From assembly GCA_012520725.1 (NCBI GenBank), contig JAAYNQ010000118.1, positions 1 through 41,861 of the forward strand: a stretch of 41,861 bases of DNA. Reading direction: 5' to 3'. Both the position numbers and the translations under genes were made by a program. The notes under the pieces are model-generated. The model saw only the letters and a list, made by a program, of their open reading frames with translations. It did not search any database and had not been told where the DNA came from. Shown here piece after piece: positions 15,001 through 27,000 of the stretch. Positions within the stretch are counted from its first letter, which is position 1. Every line of letters starts with the position of its first letter. This stretch comes from Syntrophomonadaceae bacterium (GTDB taxonomy: Bacteria > Bacillota > Syntrophomonadia > Syntrophomonadales > Syntrophomonadaceae).

Positions 15001-18000
15001 TGATGCAGGGTCGACATTTATCATAACTGGTACTGATACAGGTTCGATCAACGGCACCTTAAGCTTCACCGGCTTTGAAAACCTGGTAGGAGGCAGTGGC
15101 AACGACATATTCTTAATCAGTGGCAGTGGTAATATCAGTGGCAAAGTAGATGGTGGGGCTGGAAATGATACCCTTGATTATAGCTATTATGACCAGGCGG
15201 TGACGGTCAATCTTGCCGATGGGATCGCTCCAGGTATTAATGATGGCGAGGAAACCGGCATCAGCAGTATTGAGAATATTACCGGCAGTGCTTTTGATGA
15301 CACCCTAATCGGCGACGACGGTTCCAATATTATTAAGGGTGGCAGCGGTGACGACACCATAGATGGCAGAGCAGGCGACGATATCCTGGAAGGCGGCGAC
15401 GGCAACGATGATCTCCAGGGTGGCAGCGGCAATGATATCTATAGATTCGCCAATAATTGGGGCCGTGATACCGTAAGCGATGATACCGGCGATATGGATG
15501 CATTGGACTTCAGCGCAGCAAGTGCAGATTTGGAAATAGACTTGGCCGCAGCTCAAGTCACGGCAGATTTGAACATGCTGAGCTACAGCGGAATTGAGAA
15601 AATAATCGCTGGTGCAGGCAATGACAAATTCTATATTGTTGGTTCTCAAAGTATGGATATATACAGCGGGCCCGGAGATGATTGCTTTATCTTTAGCAGC
15701 GATGGTTCATTAATGGGAATCATTGACGGTGAAAGCGGGCACGATACCTTGGATTATAGTGCATCCAATTCCGGAAGAAGGATTATTCTGACCGGCATTG
15801 GCCTCCAGGATGGATTTAATGGCGAAGAAATAGACAGCATAAGCGCAGGTTTCGCCAATATGGAAGGCTTTATCGGTGGGCAGGGAATGGATACATTCCA
15901 GGGCTTGGATGCTGATGCTGAATTCAATATCTATTCTGATAGGGTGGAATATAGTTCTGACGGACGAACAATGATTATAACCGGGGTAGAAAACCTGCTC
16001 GGTGGTAATGAAAATGATCAATTCATATTCCATGATCAGGCTCAACTGCCGGGCGACAGCAACAGCATCAACGGTCAAGGTGGAAGCAATACCCTGGATT
16101 ACAGCAAGTATTCATCCGGACGGACCATAATCCTGACCGCACTGGGTTCCCTAAACGGCTTTGCCGGTAAGGACAGCAGCATGATGCAGAGCGTACTATT
16201 CTTTGACAATATTCAATTCCTGCGGGGCAGTGATGCAGGTTCAGATACCTTACAGGGACTTGATACCGACAGTATTTACAGGATTACCGGCACATCCACC
16301 GGCAGCTATGAAAATAACGGATACAGCCTGAGTTTTGTTGGTATTGAGATACTGAATGGTGGTAGCGGCCAGGACTGCCTGGACTTTAGCAGCATGGATT
16401 CCAGCCGTAATGTTTTCTTAAAGGGTATCAGTGCAAACGGATTTGCAGGAGACGAGGCAGCTATACCCGGCGGATTTACAGGCATGGATATACTGGTGGG
16501 ATCAGTGAACACAGACACCTTCACCGGTCTGGATGAGGAAGCAAGCTTTATCATTACTGACACGGTAATGTACTGCTTTGACGATAAAACCCTCCGGTTA
16601 ACCGCTTGGGAGAATCTGCTGGGTGGAAATAAGGATGACAGGTTCATTTTCGGTGATGGGGCTCACTTTGATGGACTACTGGATGGACGTGGCGGTAGCG
16701 ATACCCTGGATTACTCAGCCTACCAGCAAAGGGTTATTGCGGTGGTAACCGGCGTGGGCGATGTGGACGGCTTTGCCGGCATAGCAGACGGATGGGGCAG
16801 CTTTACCAACATTGATGTTTATATAGGAAGCAAGGCTGATGATGATCAATTAAGCAGCCTGAATGTGGATACAGTTTGGGATCTGGAAGGCTTTAGAATC
16901 TATTCTGATGGAAAAGAATTGATTTTGAACGGGGTTGAGATCATAAAGGGAGGCAGCGGCAACGATACCTTCATTATCAGAGGTCCAACCGACTTGATTT
17001 TGGACGGCGGGGACGGCATCAATACCCTGGATTACAGCTATTATTATGAGGGGATAAAGGTTAACCTGCAGGACTTGACCGCTACCGGCATAATCCGCTT
17101 CAGCAACATCCAGGCGCTGATAGGCAGTGCTTATGTGGACACCTTGATTGGGTCTGATGCAGGGTCTATATTTAGCATCACTGGAACTGATACAGGTTCG
17201 GTTAACGGCACCTTAACCTTCACCGGCTTTGAAAACCTGGCGGGAGGTAGTGGCAATGATACCTTTGCCTTCACCGGCAATGGAAACCTTAGCGGTACGC
17301 TTGCAGGAGGTGCAGGTATAGATAGCCTTGATTACAGTGCCTATGGCAGTGGGGTTGTTGTTAATCTGACCGACGGAAAGGCTACTGGCATATTTGCTGG
17401 TGCTGACCATGGCTGCAGCAGCATTGAAAATGTAATTGGTAGTGCTTTTGATGACATTCTAATCGGCGACGACGGTTCCAATATTATTAAGGGTGGCAGC
17501 GGCGATGACAGCATAGATGGCAGGGCAGGCGACGATATCCTGGAAGGCGGCGACGGAAACGACTATCTCCAGGGCGGCAGTGGCAATGATATTTATAGTT
17601 TCGCCGATAATTGGGGCCAGGATATTCTTGTTGACAGCCTGGGAGAAAATAACAGCCTTGACTTTATGACCACCGTTGATTTGGATATCGATCTGGCAGC
17701 AGGCCTGGTAACCAGCGGTATTAATGGATTGGAGTTCTCTGGTATAAGTGTTATAAATGCTGGCTCTGGTAATGATATTTTCCGTATCTCCGGAACCCAT
17801 CGTTATGTATTAAATGGCAGAGCCGGAAATGACACCTATCTCTTTACTGATCAGGGAAGGCTGATCGGTTCCATTGACGGCGGCAGCGGCAATGATATTC
17901 TGGATTACAGCGGGGATATTTCCACCATCCATACCGTACGGATCTTTGCTTTGAACGGTAGGGGTAGCCAGGATGGGTTTGCCGGTATAGAGAATTCAAC

Positions 18001-21000
18001 CATAGTTTCAGGATTTGATAATATTGATTCAATCAAGGGCGGCTTGGGTATGGATACCCTGCAGGGTATCAACTCCAATGCAATATTTGATATCCATAGT
18101 GATCGTATTGAATACACTGTTGGCGCCAATAAGCTCCTGTTCACCTTAATAGAAAACCTGGTGGGCGGCGATGCCGATGATACTTTCCGATTCCATGGCA
18201 ATGCACAATTACCCGGGTTGCACAACAGTATTGATGGCAAGAGTGGACAGGATACCCTGGACTATAGCTTCTATGACGATCCGATTACGGTTTACCTGAT
18301 CGGTGGCGTATGCACGGGAGTAAATGACGGTGTAGCCGGTATCGAAAATGTAATAGGCAGTCCTTGGGATGATAAGATATATGGTAATCATCAAGCCAAC
18401 ATTTTAAATGGCGGTGGCGGAAACGACCAGCTCTATGGTTGGGGCGGAGACGATATACTGATCGGCGGAAGCGGCGATGATTATCTGGATGGTGGAGAGG
18501 GCAATGATAACGTAGACTATAGTGATAATAGCCAGGCAGGAATTATAATTTCCCTGCTGAATGGTTCAGCCAGCAGCGAAGAAAGTGGCAATGACACCTT
18601 GATGGCTGTGGAAAATGTAATCGGTACCATCTGGGCGGATGAAATAAGCGGTGATAATAATGACAACATTATTTACGGCAATGGCGGAGATGACATTCTA
18701 ATCGGCTTGGGCGGCAACGATACCTATGTCTTTGCCCCAGGATGGGGTCAGGTAAATGTGATTGATTCCTCTGGTACCGATACCTTGGATTTCTCAGCCC
18801 TGAATCAGGATCTGACCTTTATCATCGGCAACACGCTATTAACCGTGACTGATGGAACCAATATGCTCAATAATACCGGAGTAGAGATCGAAAGGCTGAT
18901 AGCTGGATCAGGTGATGATAGCTTCAAGTTTGTAGGTACGGGTGTATTAAAAGGCTCATTGGATGGCGGAGCAGGCCGCAACAGTCTGGATCTGTCAGCC
19001 TATGAAAAGGGGGTCAATATAATCCTGAGCGCATGGGGAAGCCAAAATGCTTATGCAGGTTCTTCCTCAACAGTAAGCGGTGGATTTGACAATATAGGAG
19101 TCTTAATCGGCAGCCCGGGCGAAGATACTTTAAGCGGATTCAATGCTGACAGCATCTGGACCCTGGACGGTGACAACAACAGCTATAGGGTTGTGGACAG
19201 CGACAGACTTATAAACTTCAGTCAATTTGAGAAACTGCAGGGTGGTAATCTGAATGATATTTACATCATTAAAGCGGGTGAGCAGGCAGTTGACATCCAG
19301 GCTGGAGGAGGCCATGACCGTCTGGTAATGGAGGATGGTTCTATTTTAGCTGGCCGGTTTGATGGGCAGGGTGGTTATGATACTCTTGATTACCGCAATG
19401 TAACCGGCTCGGTTGTAGTTGAGCTTTCCGAACTGCTGGGTTATACTGATGGTTTTGATGGCATAATAAGTTTCATTAATAATGGTTTTGCTAATATTCA
19501 GGCTATTCTTAGCGGTAGCGGCAGCGATGAGTTCTACGGGCGGGATGTCGAGGCGGTATTCAATTTGCTATCATCTGGCAGTTATTACCAGGACGTATCC
19601 AGCCAGCGTATGCTTGATTTCGCTGGATTCGAAAGCCTGTTTGGCGGCTCTGAGGTAGATATATTCAATATTTCCGGCAGCTACAGCCTTGATCTGTATG
19701 GCCGGGGCGGCGATGACCTCTTTAACTTCCTGGGTGCCGGAACTATAAACGGTTTCATAGACGGTGGCCATGGCAACGACATCCTTGATTACAGCGGCTA
19801 TGATTCAGCACGGTTAATTGACCTGACCTCCTTGGGCTCAATTGACGGGTTTAATGGAACTGAAAACAGCATAAGCCATGAATTCCGCAATATTAACCAG
19901 CTGGTGGGCAGTGATTATGCTGATTCCCTGCAGGGTCTGGAAAGTGACGCCATATGGCTGATTAGTGGAACCGTAAACCGGTATGAAACTCAGGGAACTT
20001 CCCTACTATTTGAGGGAATTGAAAATCTGATCGGTGAAGAAGGTCAGGACACTTTCCGCTTCCATGATGCTGCGGTTCTGGGCGGCAGTATTGATGGTGG
20101 TTCCGGAGGAGGTAATACCCTGGATTATGCTTGGTATAGCACGGTATTGAATGTTGTTCTTAACGGAGCAACAGAAGATGGATTTACCGGTACCGAGGCC
20201 AGCACCCTGGGTGGTAGTTTTGCTGGAATAAACACCATCATCGGAGGCAGCGCTTCAGATATTTTGAACACCCTGGACAGTGACAGTGAATTCACTATTA
20301 ACGGTGACAATGCCGGAAGTTATAAGACTAATGAATACGTCTTGGCTTTTACCGGAATTGATAACCTTAATGCAGGCGATGCAAATGATACCTTTAAGTT
20401 TATTGACGCTGGCAGGCTGAGCGGTTATATCAATGCCGGCGGTGGTGTAGATACCATGGATTACAGCCAGTATGGAAGCGGCGTAATAGTAAGCCTGGTT
20501 GAGGGTAAAGCATCCAATATCAATAATGGTGCCACCCAAATGCTTACTGGCTTTGAAAATCTGATCGGTTCGCAATATGATGACCGTCTCACTGGTGACA
20601 GCGGAGACAATGTGATAACTGGAAATAAAGGTAATGATATTCTGATCGGCCTGGGTGGGGATGATACTTATGTCTTTGCTGATGAGTGGGGCTCAGACGA
20701 TCTGATTGAAATTGCCGGCGAGGGTAACGATATTCTAGACTTTACGGCCGTGACAGTGGATCTGCTCTTTACCATAGGAACTGATTTCACGGTGGCCGAT
20801 GGCCAGAATATATTGAACCATAATGGCGGGCAACTTGAACATCTGCTGGGCGGCAGCGGAAATGATAGCTTTGTCTTGGTGGGCAACGGTGTTGTAAACG
20901 GCAGTATTGACGGCAGAGCTGGAAACAATACCCTGGATTACAGCAACTACCATGCTCCGGTCTTCATAGACCTGCAGAATTCTACTGCTACCGGATTGGG

Positions 21001-24000
21001 AAGCTTCGATAATATATCAATTTTCACTGGCAGCAGCAATAGCGATACAATTATTGGTGCTGATACAGACAACATCTTCCAGATTAGTGATACCAATGCC
21101 GGAACCATTAATGAGCTAATCAGCTTCAGTGGATTTGAGAATTTGATCGGCGGTAGCGGCAATGATAGCTTCATCTTTGTAGGCAGTGGGGTTCTAGACG
21201 GTAATATTGATGGAGGAGCAGGAAATAATACTCTGGATTACACTAATTACGACTCAGCGGTAACAGTCGATTTGCAGAAGGTGATTGCCAGTGGCTTAAG
21301 CAGTTTCGCCAGGATTCAAATTCTAAAGGGCAGCGGTTTTGATGATACCCTGATTGGTCCTGAAGCCGGTACCAGATACGATATTGATGGCAATCATACC
21401 GGTATTGTTAATACAGATTTCTTCTTCAGTAAGATTGAGAATCTGTTTGGAGGCAGCAATGCAGACCTGTTTATTATCAAAGGCAACTCCAGAATCAACC
21501 TCTATGGCGGCGACGGTGACGATACTTTCCGCTTGACCAATGGCGCTGAGTTCGAGGGCATCCTGGATGGGGAAGAGGGCAATGATACCCTGGATTACCA
21601 GGAGTATGGCACTGGAGTGCAGGTAAACCTGAGCAGCGAAACTGAAACCTACGAAGAACAGGATTATGATGCTCAATCAGCTACCGGAATCAATGGTGGA
21701 GCAGCTTATGGCTTTACTGGAATAGAATCAGTACAGGGTAGTCAGTACAATGATATCCTCTTCGGATCCAGTATTTCCAACACCATCAATGGAGATAGAG
21801 GTGATGATATCCTGATCGGCGGTGCCGGAGATGACATCTATCTCTTTGGGGATGATTGGGGCAGTGATACCATAATTGAATTAAGCAATGGTGGCAGCGA
21901 TACCATAAGCTTTGCCCTGGCCACCAGGGATCTGACCTTCAGCACCCAAATGACAGATAAGCGCAGACTTGGCATTTTAGTCAGCGACGGGGTTTACCAA
22001 TTGAGTTATGAAACAACTAATCTAAAAGCATTGCAGGGCGGCCGGGGCCATGATACTTTCAATATGAATGGAACCGCTCCCGCCAATGTATACGGCGGTG
22101 CCGGCAACGATACTTTCAATATCAATGGAAGCATTGCTGCCAATCTGTATGGAGAAGCTGGCGATGATAGATTTGTTCAAAACGACAACAGCAGCCTGAC
22201 CGGTAGCATTGATGGAGGTACCGGGCTGGATACCCTGGACTTCTCCAATTCAAGCAGAACTAGAAACATTACCGTAACAGCGGCAACGGAGGATGGATTC
22301 TCCGGACAGCAGAATTCCATCAGCCAGGGATTTGCCAATATAAACGTGCTAATTGGAAGCAGCGCCAACAATGATACCTTTACCGGACCCAATACTGACA
22401 GTGTTTATACTTTGGACGATTACATTACATTGGAGGCTTATGGATTTATCTTAAGCTTTATCGGCTATGAAAACCTGTTAGGTGGTAATGCTGATGATAT
22501 CTTCAGGTTCACTGGCAGTTCCGAGTTTAAAGGCACCCTGGGTGGCGGTGCTGGCATCGATACCTTGGATTACAGTGCCTATAACAGCAGCGTTCGAGTA
22601 GACCTGGGTACCGGGGCAGGTACTGCTATTAATAGCGATAAAAACGGCAGTATCAGCGGTATCGAGAATGTCATTGGCAGTTCCTTTGGTAATACCCTAA
22701 TCGGTAACAACTCCGACAACGTTCTGGTCGGCGGAACTGGTGATGATGTGATAAGAGGAGCGGGTGGAAACGATCTTCTTATCGGTGGGGCCGGCAATGA
22801 TATCCTGGATGGTGGAACCGGTATCGACACCGTTGATTACAGCAGTAATACCAGCTCTGGAATTGAACTCTCGCTGGCAGAGGGAATAGCTACTAGCAGT
22901 GAGAGCGGTATTGATACTCTGGTGGGTATTGAGAATGTGATAGGTACATCATTTAATGATACCATTACTGGTGACAGTGCCGATAACCGTCTGGAAGGAC
23001 GAGGCGGTGATGACATCATCAGCGGCGGTGCTGGAAATGACATGCTACTGGGCGGAGAAGGTAATGACATCATCGATGGCGGTGACGGAAATGATACCCT
23101 TATAGCCGGCCAGGGTAATGATACTCTTAAAGGCGGTAACGGTAATGATACCTACAGTTTTGACCAGGATTGGGAACAGGCGGTAATCATAGAAACAGCA
23201 GATGATGGAGTGGATACCCTTGATTTCTCAGCTCTGTCCTGGGATCTGTACTTCACGCTCAGGCCGGAGGCAGGATCAGTAAGCAGTGGTTTAAGCAGCG
23301 TAAGCTGGAGTGGAATTACCCCTGAAGTTATGCTTGGCGGTTCGGGCAATGATACCTTCGCCTGGGAAAACGGCGCCTACCTGCCGGTGACTATAAATGG
23401 CGGCGGTGGCAAGAATACTTTGGACTATAGCAATTATGGTTCAGCCATTACCTTGAATCTGCAAAACAGTACGGCCACAGGCTTGAGCGGATTTACTGGA
23501 ATCCACTCCCTGATTGGCAGTGCTTTGGCCGACAACCTGATTGGATTTAATGGGGACACAGTATTTACTATTACGGACGTGAATGCAGGTATGGTCAATG
23601 GCAGCTTCAGCTTTACTGGAATTGAGAATCTGACTGGCGGCAATGGCCAGGATCGGTTTGCCTTCATAGGTAATGGCAGATTGACCGGCAGCATCAATGG
23701 TGGCAGTGGCAGCAATATTATGGACTACCATGAATACACTGGCGGCGCGGTAGAGATTAGCCTGGGTTCAAATCAGGCCACTGGTCTGGGAGGAACCTTC
23801 AATAACATAGCTTCCTTCATCGGAAGTTCAGAAGTAGACGGAATTACCGGACCTGATACCGGTACCCTCTTCCAGGTAACCGGAGTTGACCAGATTATTG
23901 TGAACGGGATACATTTCACTGGATTCGAAAGTCTGACTGGTGGCAGCGGAAACGACACCTTTAAATTCAATAACGGTACTGGTGTCACGGGAACCATTGA

Positions 24001-27000
24001 CGGAGGTGCGGGAAGAGATACTATTGACTTTAGTGCCTATACCTCAGGAGTAACAGTTGACCTGGCAGCAGGGCTAATAGCAGTCCAAGATTTAGAGGGC
24101 AGCATTAGCAACGTGGAAGATATTATCGGAGGCCAGGGTGATGATAAGCTTACCGGCAATGATGAGGACAATATAATCATCGGCGGTGGGGGCAAAGACA
24201 TTATGAGGGGCGGCCCAGGAAATGACCAGTATATCTTTAATGCCGACTGGGGCATCGGGGATGAAATAGTTGATACGGAAGGTGAGGACACGGTTACATT
24301 TGCCAGCCTTACTGTTCCGCTGAGCTTCAACTTGAATGAAGGAGCCTGGGTCATCAGCGACGGAATCAATACCCTCTTACACAGCGGTTATACCATAGAA
24401 AGGATCATCAGCGGCAGCGGCAATGATACCTTTATAATCAGCGGATCTGCCAAGGGTCATTTATTCGGCGGCAGCGGTGATGATTCATTCATATTCATCG
24501 AATCCGGCAGTTTGGAAGGCAGCATCGACGGCGGTAGCGGAGTCAACCACATTGATTACCGGGAATACAAGGGTGGAAATGTTATCGTAAACCTGGCTGA
24601 AAATAAAGTAAGCAGTATAAATAGCAGTTTCAGTTTCATGGATGTATTCAGGTTCTGGGGCAGCCCGGCCGTTGATGAAATAATCGGTGAGGATAAAGAC
24701 AATATCTTCAATATAACTGGAAGCAATGCCGGCAACGTCAATGGACTATACTACTTTGACGGATTTGAAAAACTGACCGGCGGCAGCGGCAACGATACCT
24801 TTATTATGGGAAGCAACGCCATTATCGGTACCGTGGCAGGCGGCAGCGGGGAGGATATACTGAATTATGCTGGCTACCTGCGGGCAATAAATATAAGCAT
24901 AAGTGGTGTAGATTCAACCGGCTGGTCCGGTATCGAGTCCGGCCTTACCGGTGGATTCAGTGGAATCGATATCGTGCAGGGAAGCTCACGCAGTGATTCC
25001 TTTACCGGAATGAATGAAATAGCTACCTTCGACCTGGCTCCAGACAGCATGGTTTATCGAGTCCATGGTTTCAGTCTCCAGCTGATCTCATTGGAAAATA
25101 TCTTTGGTGGCAATCAGGCCGATACCTTTAATATTAACGGAACCTTGAACCTTAACCTTTCCGGGGCAGAAGGCGACGATACCTTTATCTTCCAGGATAA
25201 GGCGGTACTGAATGGCAGCCTGGATGGAGGCGAGGGCAAGGACCGGATCGACTGGTCCCTCTATCAAAGTGCGCAAAAAGCAGTATTGACCGGCCTGGGT
25301 TCAGTTGATGGATTTAACGGTACTCTGGGCATTATTCGTAGCGCTTTCCTGAACATCAATGGCCTGGTCGGCAGTGCAAGAGGTGACACCCTGACCGGGG
25401 TCAATAATGACGCAGTATTTAATCTCAGCACAGGTCAATACAGCAGCGGCAATACTTTGGACTTCAGCGGATTTGCAATTCTACAGGGAGGCCAGGGCAA
25501 TGATACTTTCATAATTAGTGAAGAAAGTGATTTTGCCGGCAAGATTGACGGTGGTGCGGGTGGAATCGATACCCTGGATTATTCCGGCTATAAGGCCCAA
25601 GTCACTGTAGATCTAGCCAAAGGAACAGGCACTGGCATAAATAGCGCAAATGAGAAGAGCATAAGCGGAATTGAAAAGATAATCGGATCCATCACCCACG
25701 ATAATAATCTAAAGGGTGATAACGGCAACAACATTTTCGTAGCTGGATCAGCCAACAACATCCTGGCTGGCGGCAAGGGCAACGATACCTATATTTTCCT
25801 GGCAGGTTGGGGAACAACCACTATACTTGAAAACAACAACGAAGGTACAGATACCCTGGATGCTTCGGCTATTGATAGCAAGCTGACTTTCTACTTCGAA
25901 AATGATGGTCACCGGGTAGTGAATGAAGATGGCAATACCATTAGTTGTGATAATAATGTAGAAAACTATATGGGCGGATCCAATGATGATACCTTCAGGT
26001 TCCGGGATGAAGCGGTGGTTAGAGGCACCATTGACGGAGGCCAGGGCCATGACCTGTTGAGCTTTATTGACTACCAAAGCGGACGTAGTATTGTTCTATC
26101 AGGCTTGGGTTCACAGGATGGCTTCCAGGGACGTGATGACAGTATCAAGAATGGATTTGACAACATCAATGAGATCCATGGCAGTTTATATACGGATTCC
26201 ATCAAAGGACTGAACGGCAGCGCCCTTTGGACCTTGGAAACAGGCAAGGTCAGCTACGCTGCATTAGGTCGAACCATAGAACTGGCTGCAGTTGAAAAGC
26301 TGCTGGGCGGCTCAGGTGCAGACACCTTCAGTCTGAAGGACGGAGCAAGTCATGAGGGCAGTCTGGACGGAGGAGACGGCATAGACTTGCTCGATTACAG
26401 CCTATACACTACAGCGGTATCAGTGAATCTGAGTGACGGCAGCAGCACCGGCATTAGCGGAAGCATTTCAGGATTTGAAAATGTGACCGGGGGCAGTGGC
26501 GATGACCATATTACCGGTGACAGCAAAAACAATGTGATTATTGGCGGGCCAGGTAACGATACTATCTACGGCCAAGCCGGCCATGATACTCTGATTGGCG
26601 GAACCGGTGATGACGTTCTCTACGGCGGAGCTGGAAATGACACTTACAGATTCGAAGATAACTGGGGTAGTGACAGTATTATTGAAAGTGATGGTGAAGG
26701 GAATTCTATCCTGGATCTGGCTACTATCCTTGCAGACCTTACCATTACTATAGCTGAAAGCGGAGTTCTGATAGACGATGCAAGCAATAATAGCCTGAGT
26801 CATTCCACCCTGGAGATTAGTGCCATAAATAGCGGCTCAGGAATGGACACCTTTAAGATAGAAGCTGACATGAATGCTGCTCTTTACGGTGGAGATGGCG
26901 ATGACCGATTTGTTCTGGCTGACGGAATTAAATACAGCGGTTTGTTAGACGGCCAGAGCGGAAGCGATACTGTTGATTTCAGCAAGTACACTACGGGTAG

